From contig JAUIAB010000004.1 in assembly GCA_030425505.1 (NCBI GenBank), positions 62,001 to 126,000 on the forward strand: a stretch of 64,000 nucleotides of DNA. The letters run 5' to 3'. Position numbers and translations under genes: made by a program. Positions 1 to 8,497 of this stretch are shown in pieces. The notes beneath the pieces were generated by a model. That model was not told the origin of the DNA and made no database searches. It worked only from the letters and a program-made list of their open reading frames with translations. Numbering within the stretch: the stretch's first letter is position 1; each line of letters begins with the position of its first letter. Source of the stretch: Bacteroidia bacterium. GTDB taxonomy: Bacteria > Bacteroidota > Bacteroidia > Cytophagales > Flammeovirgaceae.

Positions 1-58
1 CTTAAGAAAGTAGTCTGGATATAGAAGTCCAATAGGATCTCAAAACGCATTTGTAAGG

Positions 59-2044
59 TCAATTTCTGGCTACAACAGTTTCAGTATCAGGGATTTTTTG
101 AGGTTCAATCCAATTTCCATCCTCTTTGATTATTTGTATAAGCTCATCTACCGCTTTTTCCGATGGAACGGCTCTTTTTATAACCTCTTTTCCCTTGTAG
201 AGCGTTATTTTGCCTTTTCCAGAGCCTACATAGCCATAGTCCGCATCTGCCATTTCTCCTGGACCATTTACAATACAACCCATAATCCCTATTTTGACTC
301 CTTTTAAGTGATCTGTCCTTTTTCTTATCATAGCGGTTGTTTCTTCCAGATCGAATAATGTTCTACCGCAAGAAGGACAGGAAATGTATTCTGTTTTAGA
401 GATACGCATTCTGGATGCCTGTAGTATTCCAAAGGCAGTTTGATTAATGAATTTCATTTCCTCCTGTGGCTGATTTTTTGCGTTTTTTGATAGCATAACA
501 CCGTCTCCAAATCCATCAACAAGTAATGCTCCTAGGTCTATAGAACTGTATATCTGTACTTTTTCACTTTCTTCTCCTTCGTACCGCAAGTTTATAATTA
601 CAGGGTTTGTAATCTTTTGCTGATACAGGTAAAAAAGTGCATCTCTGAGCTTTTTCATGGGAGTTTTTGAATCTCCACTAAGTATGATTACTAGCTTTTT
701 ACCTTGATATAGTTCTCGAGGCAACTGTTCTATTTCCTCAGCATTAATTGCTACAAAGTTTAGGTTAGGATGCAATTGAACCTGTTGCTTTAGTCGCTCC
801 TCTGTCAATAAGGGATATATATTTTCTTTTTTCTCACTATTTGCCCACGTTTCATAGTTAGCTATTTCCTTCAAACCATTAGGCAGCATAAAATGCAACA
901 GATTATCTCCCGTATATATGTAATCAGCACCAAAGTCTGTCATTATCCATTTGTCCAGCTCGGGCATATAATGATGCCCTATCGACTTAAGATCTTTTGG
1001 GTTTACATCTTTTTGCTTGCTAAAATCAGCAATTACTCTTGGTACATTCTCTAACCCTATATTTTCGATTTCGTTCGTTTTCCGTCTTTGATATTCAAAA
1101 GGGCTTTTAGGAACTTCCTTTTCATTAATTGCAGAAATATTATTCTGAGTGTATCGATTTACTAAAGCTCTAGCTACAGGTATTTCATTTTCTGGAGGTT
1201 CGGTTAAAGAAACTCGAACTGTATCGCCTAGCCCATCTTCTAGCAATGTTCCAATCCCTACTGCTGATTTTATTCTCCCATCTTCACCATCTCCTGCTTC
1301 AGTTACTCCCAAGTGCAACGGATACGGTTTCAGTTTTTCTGCTTCTAGTTTATGAACTAATAGGCGATATGCCTGAACCATGACTTGAGGGTTACTTGAC
1401 TTCATGGATAGAACTATGTTGTAGTACAGTTCATCTTCGCATATTCTCAGAAACTCTAATGCTGACTCTACCATACCCTCTGGCGTGTCACCATATCTGC
1501 TCATTATTCTATCAGATAAAGAACCGTGGTTTGTTCCTATCCGCATTGCAGTACCATATTCTTTGCAAATTTTTATAAGAGGGATAAACTTTTTCCGTAT
1601 TCTTTCTATCTCCTGGTTATAGCTTTCATCTGTATATTCTAGAACCTGAAATTTCTTTTTATCTGCGTAATTTCCTGGGTTTATTCGTACTTTCTCTACT
1701 ATTCTAGCAGCGCATTCTGCCGCATTTGGAGTAAAGTGAATATCTGCGATGATAGGAGTAGAGTATCCTTTTTTAGCTAACTCTTGTTTAATGCTTTGTA
1801 AGTTTTCTGCTTCCTTTATGCTAGGTGTCGTTATTCGTACATATTCACTCCCAGCGTCTATCATTCGTATCGCCTCTTCAACTGTTGCCTTTGTATCCAT
1901 TGTATCTGCGGTAGTCATGGACTGAACACGAATTGGGTGCAATCCCCCCAATGGTACTTCCCCAATTTTCACCTCTATCGTCTCTCTTCTTGAGTACGTA
2001 CTTATTGATTTGCAGTATTTGAATGGGTGCATTTTTTCTAGCAT
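59..2044 (-). CDS. ispG: 4-hydroxy-3-methylbut-2-en-1-yl diphosphate synthase, long form
   Basis: This is the IspG/GcpE enzyme of the non-mevalonate (MEP) isoprenoid pathway. It reductively opens methylerythritol cyclodiphosphate to HMBPP with a 4Fe-4S cluster. The N-terminal TIM barrel is clear (VQSMTTADTMD, ADIHFTPNAA, RINPGNY). The C-terminal cluster domain carries CPSCGRT near residue 555 and GCIVNGPGE near residue 587, supplying the three cysteines and a glutamate. At 661 aa it is much longer than the roughly 370-aa proteobacterial enzyme. The extra middle domain is the known plant, Chlamydia and Bacteroidota type. It is transcribed alone toward the window start, and its upstream region contains repeat B copy 1. 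Family assignment is secure; the exact start among the first few Met codons is not. Confidence 0.97.
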   Translation of the reverse strand: MLEKMHPFKYCKSISTYSRRETIEVKIGEVPLGGLHPIRVQSMTTADTMDTKATVEEAIRMIDAGSEYVRITTPSIKEAENLQSIKQELAKKGYSTPIIADIHFTPNAAECAARIVEKVRINPGNYADKKKFQVLEYTDESYNQEIERIRKKFIPLIKICKEYGTAMRIGTNHGSLSDRIMSRYGDTPEGMVESALEFLRICEDELYYNIVLSMKSSNPQVMVQAYRLLVHKLEAEKLKPYPLHLGVTEAGDGEDGRIKSAVGIGTLLEDGLGDTVRVSLTEPPENEIPVARALVNRYTQNNISAINEKEVPKSPFEYQRRKTNEIENIGLENVPRVIADFSKQKDVNPKDLKSIGHHYMPELDKWIMTDFGADYIYTGDNLLHFMLPNGLKEIANYETWANSEKKENIYPLLTEERLKQQVQLHPNLNFVAINAEEIEQLPRELYQGKKLVIILSGDSKTPMKKLRDALFYLYQQKITNPVIINLRYEGEESEKVQIYSSIDLGALLVDGFGDGVMLSKNAKNQPQEEMKFINQTAFGILQASRMRISKTEYISCPSCGRTLFDLEETTAMIRKRTDHLKGVKIGIMGCIVNGPGEMADADYGYVGSGKGKITLYKGKEVIKRAVPSEKAVDELIQIIKEDGNWIEPQKIPDTETVVARN

Positions 2045-2101
2045 TACGTTTTCTTTAACGAAACTAATTAAAGATAAAAAAATTATCCCCTACTATTTGT
2101 T

Positions 2102-2325
2102 TAACCCGAATAATTCGGGACTTATTAAATGGAAAAGGTAACTCTCTGATTACAAAGTAATTTATTATACAAGACTTGAACTAACTCATCCCCAAATTTG
2201 GGGAATAAAATATCATATGATTTAAGACGCAAATTACTAATAACCAATCACTTGATTTAAAAAAAGCAACCTACACATGAATAATGCAGGTTAAAGATTA
2301 CCTTAGGAAATGATCCAAAAAAGAA
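2102..2325 (+). repeat. Dispersed intergenic repeat B, copy 1
   Basis: This is a roughly 220-bp element shared with 19349-19566 and, in shortened form, 46935-47035. It opens with TAACCCGAATAATTCGGGAC, in which CCCGAAT and ATTCGGG form a 7-bp palindrome around one base. Later shared blocks include ATTACAAAGTAATT, a CACTTGAT or ACTTGATC block, and ATGAATAA near the end. It fills most of the 380-bp gap between ispG and the antitoxin-like gene. No coding potential was seen in it. Confidence 0.75.
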
Positions 2326-2424
2326 GAATTTTCGTTACAATAGAATAACACACAAAGAAGCTTCCTTGATTAAGGAGATTAATTACAGAAATTATTAACT
2401 TCAGGGTGAGATAAATTAGACAGA

Positions 2425-2664
2425 ATGGATTTACAAGCAAGTAAATTAAGTGTTTTAGAAAAGATTTTAGCAGTCAATAATTTTTCACTATTAGAGAAAA
2501 TAAATGCAATCTTAGACAAAGAAACAATTGTAGGATATACAACAGATGGAACTCCTCTTACAAAATCATCCTATAATAAAAGACTCGCTACAGCAGAAGC
2601 AGAAATTCATAAGGGCGAGTACTACTCACAAAAGGAGGCAGAGAACCTCTCTAAGAAGTGGTAG
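2425..2664 (+). CDS. Antitoxin-like protein (type II addiction module component), no intact toxin
   Basis: This 79-aa acidic and lysine-rich protein has an N-terminal helical part (SVLEKILAVNNFSLLEKINAIL). Its C-terminal half, AEAEIHKGEYYSQKEAENLSKKW, matches the pattern of Bacteroidota RelB-like antitoxins, in which a helix, a G-x-x-Y/S turn and a KW end are typical. Such antitoxins are normally followed by an overlapping RelE/ParE toxin of about 95 aa. Here the next gene is an aminotransferase, and only about 70 bp separate them. The antitoxin role is inferred from sequence pattern; a solitary regulator or a decayed module are both possible. Confidence 0.6.
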   Translation: MDLQASKLSVLEKILAVNNFSLLEKINAILDKETIVGYTTDGTPLTKSSYNKRLATAEAEIHKGEYYSQKEAENLSKKW

Positions 2665-2737
2665 TATACCTTATTTTAAATATAAAGTCGGGCATAAGGT
2701 CTGAAAAACAATTCACTCATAATAACCAATAAAATAG

Positions 2738-3589
2738 TTGCTGCACTGCTACCTAAACAATAATAAAAAATTAGAAAAAGAACTTTCTTTTAGCCCTTTT
2801 GAAAGAGGTTTTTTCTATGGAGATGGCCTTTTTGAGTCTTTAGTTGTCATAGAAGGGAACGTGCTAAATATGGAAGATCATTTACAAAGGATACAAGAAG
2901 GCAGCAGTGCTTTAAAGATCAAAAGCAATTATTTGAATAAATCATTTTTACAAGAAAAAGTGGAAGAGTTGATTTCTCTCAATAACATCAAGGGTTTAGG
3001 TAGGCTTAACCTATGGCTTTCACGAGAAAGTGGAGGTAAATACTCTCCTACTTCTACCCAGGGGAATCTTCTTATAACGCTCAAGAACGAGTCCCCTTCT
3101 AACTTTTCACCTGCCACAGCTGATTTTTGTGATGGTGTTCAGCTTCAACATACTCCCTTTTCTAGATTTAAAACCATATCTGCATTACCCTATGTGCTTG
3201 CCAGCTTAGAAAAACAGCAAAAAAATACGGATGAATTAATCCTTACTGATTCTTCTGGAAATATTTCTGAGTGTACTGCCAATACTATTTTTTGGTATGC
3301 AAATACTACTTTATTTACGCCCAAATTAGAGACTGGCTGCATTGGTGGAATTGCACGAAAAAAAATTCTACAAGAAGCAAAAAGACAAAATATTAAAACA
3401 GAAGAAGTATTTGCTAAAAAAGAAGTTCTTTTCGAAGCAGAAGCAATCTTTATTTGCAATATTTTTTCATATCGGTTTATCAAAAAACTTGGAAATAGAA
3501 ATTTTTCCACACAGAATAAGGGGTTAATAAAGTTTTTAGACGATTTACATTATTATAACTTAAAAAAAGTTAAGCAAAAAGCTTTTTAA
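2738..3589 (+). CDS. Class IV aminotransferase (aminodeoxychorismate lyase-like, PabC family)
   Basis: This is a PLP enzyme of the fold-type IV group, which includes branched-chain aminotransferase, D-amino acid aminotransferase and 4-amino-4-deoxychorismate lyase. The N-terminus has the family's RGFFYGDGLFES signature. The likely PLP lysine is in SRFKTISALPY. The cofactor-binding region ISECTANTIFWY followed by LFTPKLETGCIGGIARK is canonical. The length of 283 aa fits PabC or a D-amino acid aminotransferase better than the longer IlvE. The start is a TTG codon at 2738, because no ATG lies upstream in frame. Substrate cannot be decided from sequence; the folate role is an inference. Confidence 0.8.
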   Translation: MLHCYLNNNKKLEKELSFSPFERGFFYGDGLFESLVVIEGNVLNMEDHLQRIQEGSSALKIKSNYLNKSFLQEKVEELISLNNIKGLGRLNLWLSRESGGKYSPTSTQGNLLITLKNESPSNFSPATADFCDGVQLQHTPFSRFKTISALPYVLASLEKQQKNTDELILTDSSGNISECTANTIFWYANTTLFTPKLETGCIGGIARKKILQEAKRQNIKTEEVFAKKEVLFEAEAIFICNIFSYRFIKKLGNRNFSTQNKGLIKFLDDLHYYNLKKVKQKAF

Positions 3590-3636
3590 TTTACCAAATC
3601 CATAATCTACAACTAGCTTTGTATTGAGAAGAAGTT

Positions 3637-6204
3637 ATGCAGTTAGAATTAATAAAAATGTGGCTTTCAAATAAAAATAATGCTGGTGTTATCAGCTTTA
3701 TCTTTTTTATACTATTCTTTTCTTTTTCTTCTTATTCTCAAAAAACGATTAAAGGAAAAATATTAGATGCGGAAACTGGTGAAGGCTTGCCATTTGTAAA
3801 TGTATATTTTAAAGGAACTACACAAGGCACTACCACCAATTTTGATGGGTATTACTCTATTTCTCTCTCTTCCTTTCCTAGTGATTCATTAGTTGCTTCT
3901 TATATCAGCTATGCCAAAAAGGCAAAGTACATTGATCCAAGCAAAGAATCTCAAGAAGTAAACTTTCAGCTTGCACCTGATGCTACTATGCTTGATGCTG
4001 TTCAGGTAGTGTATGGCAAGAAGTATGAAAACCCTGCTTGGGGAATTTTGAGGAAGGTAGTAGAGAATAAATCTAAAAACGATAAAAGAACGCTAGAGTC
4101 GTATGAGTATGAGAGCTACTCGAAAGTAGAGCTTGATGTAGATAATATTTCTGAAAAATTTAGAAAGAAAAAGCTTGTACAGAAAGTAATTGCACTAGCA
4201 GATAGTATAGAGAAAATAGCAGGGGAAGATGGGCAACCCATTTTACCTGTATTCATGTCGGAGTCGATATCAAAAGTCATTACAGAAAATAATCCCAACC
4301 GAAAAAGGGAAGACATCATTAAAACAAAAATAACGGGTATTGGTGTGCAAGATGGCTCTATTGTTTCTCAGCTAATGGGCTCTTCTTTTCAGGAGTACAA
4401 TTTTTATCAGAATTGGATGAATTTGGCTACCAAAGATTTTGTGTCTCCTATCTCAGATAGTTGGAAAGCTTTTTATGATTATGAATTAAAAGATGAAAAA
4501 GAAATAGTAAATGGCATTAAATGCTATAGAATTACCTATAAACCGAAACAAGAACAAGACCTAGCCTTCAAAGGTACAATCTGGGTTGCCCATGAAAGTT
4601 ATGCTCTAAAGCAAATAGATGCCACTATCGGGAAAAGTGCGAACCTAAACTTTATAGAAAAAGTAAAGATCCAGCAAGAACTTGAGCCTGTTGACGGATC
4701 AAATGCCTGGCTGCCTTCTAAAACAAGAGTTATACTGGATGTCGGACAAATAAAAGATGACTGGGCAGGAATGCTTGCCAAGTTCTATGTCTCTAACAAC
4801 AAGTTTGTGGTAAACAGAGAGTATTCTTCTAAGTTGTTTGAGCAAAATATTGTAGTAGCCGAGGATGCGCTCATAAACAATGGAGAGGACTATTGGGAAG
4901 GGCATCGACACGATCCCTTAACTTCTACAGAAAAGAATGTCTATCAAATGATCGATGGTGTAAAAAAACTACCCATTGTAAAGACCTATGTAGAAGTGGT
5001 TAACATATTGGTTAATGGCTACAAAAGAGTAGGGAAGTTTGACATTGGTCCTTACGCTTATACCTATGCCAATAACGATTTTGAAGGGCATCGATTCCGA
5101 TTAGGCTTTAAAACCAATGAACGTTTTAGCAAAAAATTAATTCTTGATGGCTATTTAGCCTATGGTACTAACGATGATGACTTCAAGTACAATGCCGCTG
5201 CTTCTTTTATTTTAGGAAGAAAAAACTACAGCATTTTAGGTGTTTCTAAAAGTGAAGAACTAGAGCAGATCGGAATTTACAATGAAGATGTAGAAAATAC
5301 TTCTTTATTTAATGCTGCTGCTCGGTTTGGTGATATACGAAGACCTTTTAAAAATGAAATAAGTAAAGTATGGCTAACAACAGATCTTAGACCTGGTATA
5401 CAACAAACTGTTCAATTCAAAAACAGAAGATTTTCTCCAAGATTTTTATTTGAATATTTTCATCCTGAAAATCAAGAAATTAGAAGATCTGATTTTACCA
5501 TTAGTGAAGCTAGTATTGAATATCGTTTTGCTCCTGGCGAAACCTTTATTTGGGCAGAAAATTCAAGATTAAGCCTGGGTACAAACAAACCTATAATTAC
5601 ACTCAAGTACACATATGGAATTGATGGTTTTATGAATAGCGATTTTTCCTATCAAAAGTTTTTTGGGAGCATCTCACATAGTTTTCGTCTTGGAGGACTA
5701 GGTAGAACAACCTACCAAATACAAGGTGGGTATATCCCGTCAAAAGTCCCCTACCCTCTTTTGGAGACGCATTTGGGAAATGAATCTGTCTTTTACAACC
5801 AAAACTCTTTTAATCTTATGAATTATTTTGAGTTTGCAAGTGATCAATACGCTTCCTTGGGTATCCGACACGATTTTGAAGGGCTTCTTTTTAATAGAAT
5901 TCCATTGCTCAAAAAACTAAAATGGAGGCTGTTTGCGACTGCCAATGTGCTTTATGGAACTACAAGTGATAAAAATATTGATCTGATCCCACAAACAACT
6001 CTAAATGGAGATGAAATACCCAGATTTAGCACTCTAGGTGATGATCCTTATGTAGAAGTTGGATATGGAATAGAAAATATTTTTCGTTTCCTTAAAATAG
6101 ACTTTATTCACAGACTCACCTATTTGAACTATTTGGATTATAACAACTCTCTTATAAGCTCTGATAAATTTGGCATAAAAGTGTCTGCTAAGTTTAGGTT
6201 ATAA
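3637..6204 (+). CDS. Outer-membrane DUF5686 protein with N-terminal carboxypeptidase-regulatory-like domain
   Basis: This 855-aa protein has a signal peptide (about residues 15-35, ending SFSSYSQ). A CarboxypepD_reg-like beta-sandwich follows (KTIKGKILDAETGEGLPFVNV, about 36-120). The rest is a long beta-strand-rich region typical of DUF5686 barrel proteins of Bacteroidota. The C-terminus ends in KVSAKFRL, an outer-membrane beta-strand ending in a hydrophobic residue. It lacks the TonB box and plug expected of SusC-type receptors. The family is probably an outer-membrane channel or assembly protein, but no function is established to my knowledge. It starts 47 bp after the aminotransferase. 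Confidence 0.85.
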   Translation: MQLELIKMWLSNKNNAGVISFIFFILFFSFSSYSQKTIKGKILDAETGEGLPFVNVYFKGTTQGTTTNFDGYYSISLSSFPSDSLVASYISYAKKAKYIDPSKESQEVNFQLAPDATMLDAVQVVYGKKYENPAWGILRKVVENKSKNDKRTLESYEYESYSKVELDVDNISEKFRKKKLVQKVIALADSIEKIAGEDGQPILPVFMSESISKVITENNPNRKREDIIKTKITGIGVQDGSIVSQLMGSSFQEYNFYQNWMNLATKDFVSPISDSWKAFYDYELKDEKEIVNGIKCYRITYKPKQEQDLAFKGTIWVAHESYALKQIDATIGKSANLNFIEKVKIQQELEPVDGSNAWLPSKTRVILDVGQIKDDWAGMLAKFYVSNNKFVVNREYSSKLFEQNIVVAEDALINNGEDYWEGHRHDPLTSTEKNVYQMIDGVKKLPIVKTYVEVVNILVNGYKRVGKFDIGPYAYTYANNDFEGHRFRLGFKTNERFSKKLILDGYLAYGTNDDDFKYNAAASFILGRKNYSILGVSKSEELEQIGIYNEDVENTSLFNAAARFGDIRRPFKNEISKVWLTTDLRPGIQQTVQFKNRRFSPRFLFEYFHPENQEIRRSDFTISEASIEYRFAPGETFIWAENSRLSLGTNKPIITLKYTYGIDGFMNSDFSYQKFFGSISHSFRLGGLGRTTYQIQGGYIPSKVPYPLLETHLGNESVFYNQNSFNLMNYFEFASDQYASLGIRHDFEGLLFNRIPLLKKLKWRLFATANVLYGTTSDKNIDLIPQTTLNGDEIPRFSTLGDDPYVEVGYGIENIFRFLKIDFIHRLTYLNYLDYNNSLISSDKFGIKVSAKFRL

Positions 6205-6274
6205 TAGTCTGCATTTTTTGTTTTTTTGCTTTTACCCAATTACATTTATTTACTAACCAAATAGTTAATAAGTT

Positions 6275-6649
6275 ATGAAAAAAGTGCTCCTATCTATTTC
6301 TTTATTATTTAACGTTTTACTAATATTATCATTAACCTTTCCATCATCAAACCAAGATATTGCTAAGTTTCAACTTCCTGGTGATGATGGTAATAGAATT
6401 TTGCAAGATGGGAAAGAAGTTGGTGAAATTTATGTACCTCCAAGAGATCTAGATGATAAGGTTTATATCGAGTATTGGTATTTGGGGGAAAAATATGTCT
6501 ACCCTGATAGAGAAAATAAAAAAGAAGTAACTATCAAGCCAAAAGAGAAAAGACCAAGGCGTAGAAGTAAAAAAGAGTTTAAAAAAGAGATGGAAAGGAA
6601 GTTCAAAAAAGGCAAACTTGTTACTGTTTATTGCATCGAGGAAAATTAA
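6275..6649 (+). CDS. Exported or membrane-anchored hypothetical protein with basic tail
   Basis: This 124-aa protein has one N-terminal hydrophobic segment (about residues 4-24), which could be an uncleaved anchor or a signal peptide. A short middle region (GEIYVPPRDLDDKVYIEYWYLG) looks beta-rich. The C-terminal third is strongly basic (KEKRPRRRSKKEFKKEMERKFKKG). I do not recognise a family. The basic tail could contact nucleic acid or acidic polysaccharide, but that is speculation. It lies 70 bp after the DUF5686 gene on the same strand. Confidence 0.6.
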   Translation: MKKVLLSISLLFNVLLILSLTFPSSNQDIAKFQLPGDDGNRILQDGKEVGEIYVPPRDLDDKVYIEYWYLGEKYVYPDRENKKEVTIKPKEKRPRRRSKKEFKKEMERKFKKGKLVTVYCIEEN

Positions 6650-6880
6650 TTAAAGCTTTTGTGATAAAGTGTTTGCTAAGCTTAATATCTACCAAAAAGT
6701 TTACTACTCTATGAAAGAAAGTCAATAACTTGATGCTTCTTATTGATAAATTTCTATAGGTTAAAACTCTAACTTTAGTAATATAAGTAGAAATAAACAA
6801 AAACCTCATAAACTAACCTAAACAATCCATATTTTCCATATAACTTTAAGGACACTTTAAGTAGCTTATTATTTAGTTAA

Positions 6881-7609
6881 ATGAGAGTAATCGGGAGGTT
6901 TATATTATTCCTATCGAGGTTGTTTGTAAACAGAGAGCCTTTTAAAATTTATGTAAAACGCTTTTTTGAAGAATCTATTATTATTGGCACTGATTCTATT
7001 TTTATTGTAGTAATAGTTTCCCTTTTCATTGGTGCTGTTACTGCTGTCCAAACAGCATACAATATGGTTAGCCCCTTAATTCCTACCTATATCATTGGTC
7101 TGATAGTTAGAGATATGGTTGTTCTAGAACTTGCTCCTACATTTACTGCTGTAGTTTTTGCTGGAAAGGTGGGATCAAATATCGCAGGTGGTCTAGGAAC
7201 AATGCGAATTAGTGAACAAGTAGATGCTTTAGAGGTGATGGGAATAAACTCTGCTTCTTACCTTGTGTTACCAAAAATACTTGCCTCTACTCTAATGTAT
7301 CCCTTATTAGTGATTTTGTCTGCTTTTCTTGGTATATGGGGCGGCTACATTGCAGGAACTTTAGGAGGCTACATAACTCCAGAAGAATATATATATGGCT
7401 TACGATATGAGTTTATAGAGTTTAATGTAATTTTTGCTATAATAAAATCTTTTGTTTTTGGTTTTTTGATAGCAAGCATTTCTTCCTTTAAGGGGTATTT
7501 TACGCAAGGAGGAGCATTAGAAGTGGGTAAAGCAAGTACCAATGCAGTAACGAACAGCTGTATTGCTATTTTAGCTGCTGATTTTTTGTTAGCTCAACTT
7601 TTAATTTGA
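6881..7609 (+). CDS. mlaE: MlaE-family ABC transporter permease
   Basis: This 242-aa inner-membrane protein has about five hydrophobic segments. It carries the MlaE (formerly DUF140) signatures LELAPTFTAVVFAGKVGSNIAGGLGTM-like and EVMGINSASYLVLPK. In proteobacteria MlaE pairs with MlaF and the periplasmic MCE protein MlaD to move phospholipids between the two membranes. The ATPase gene starts 13 bp downstream, so the pair is probably one operon. No MCE-domain (MlaD) gene is next to it here. Family assignment is strong; the direction of lipid transport cannot be read from sequence. Confidence 0.93.
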   Translation: MRVIGRFILFLSRLFVNREPFKIYVKRFFEESIIIGTDSIFIVVIVSLFIGAVTAVQTAYNMVSPLIPTYIIGLIVRDMVVLELAPTFTAVVFAGKVGSNIAGGLGTMRISEQVDALEVMGINSASYLVLPKILASTLMYPLLVILSAFLGIWGGYIAGTLGGYITPEEYIYGLRYEFIEFNVIFAIIKSFVFGFLIASISSFKGYFTQGGALEVGKASTNAVTNSCIAILAADFLLAQLLI

Positions 7610-7622
7610 AACATCAATAAAT

Positions 7623-8378
7623 TTGATTGAAATAAAAAACATATCAAAAGCCTTCAATAGCAAAGTTGTCTTAGACTCTGTTTCTGCTGCTTTTGAAAAA
7701 GGGAAAACCAATATGATCATCGGAGCAAGTGGAACAGGGAAAAGTGTTTTACTCAAGTGTATTGTCGGGCTAATAGATCCCGATGACGGCAATGTGTTCT
7801 TTGACGAAAAAGATTTTTATCATGCTAGCAAAAGCGTAAAGAAAGAAATCCGAAGAAAAATCGGTATGCTTTTTCAAGGTAGCGCACTTTTTGACTCCCT
7901 AACAGTAGAGAAAAATGTTCGATTCCCCCTAGATATGCTTTCCAAGATGTCTGCCAAAGAAAAAAATGAACGGGTTGACTTTTGCCTTGATAGAGTAGAT
8001 CTTTTGCATGCTAAAGACAAAATGCCTTCTGAAATTAGTGGTGGAATGAAAAAAAGGGTTGGCATTGCCAGAGCTATTGTGATGAACTCGCAGTATTTAT
8101 TTTGCGATGAGCCTAACTCTGGTTTAGATCCTAATACTTCAATATTAATAGATAATCTTATTCAAGAAATTACCCAGGAATATAATCTTACTACCGTAAT
8201 TGTCTCCCATGATATGAACTCTGTGATGGAGATAGGTGACTATGTTATGTTTTTACATCAAGGCAAGAAGATATGGGAAGGAAGCTCTCAAAATATTCTA
8301 GACTCAGAAAAAGAAGAGCTAAATACTTTTGTTTTTTCTAATAAATTGATGAAAAAATATAAATCAGCTATAGGATGA
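7623..8378 (+). CDS. mlaF: MlaF-like ABC transporter ATP-binding protein
   Basis: This 251-aa cytoplasmic ATPase is the partner of the upstream MlaE permease. Walker A is GASGTGKS (about residues 38-45), the signature is ISGGMKKR, and Walker B is YLFCDEPNSGLDP followed by the switch histidine in VIVSHDMNS. The Lys-rich variant signature SGGMKKR is characteristic of the MlaF/TTG2A group. The start is a TTG at 7623, 13 bp after the mlaE stop; there is no better in-frame ATG near the N-terminus. Confidence 0.93.
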   Translation: MIEIKNISKAFNSKVVLDSVSAAFEKGKTNMIIGASGTGKSVLLKCIVGLIDPDDGNVFFDEKDFYHASKSVKKEIRRKIGMLFQGSALFDSLTVEKNVRFPLDMLSKMSAKEKNERVDFCLDRVDLLHAKDKMPSEISGGMKKRVGIARAIVMNSQYLFCDEPNSGLDPNTSILIDNLIQEITQEYNLTTVIVSHDMNSVMEIGDYVMFLHQGKKIWEGSSQNILDSEKEELNTFVFSNKLMKKYKSAIG

Positions 8379-8497
8379 TATCTCTTTTTTTGAAATACAA
8401 AAATCATTATCCAATTTCGTAAACAGATTAGGGTTAATATCGATTTATATGAGAACCTATGCTAATAACTATATTAAACTTCTTTTAAATAGAAATA

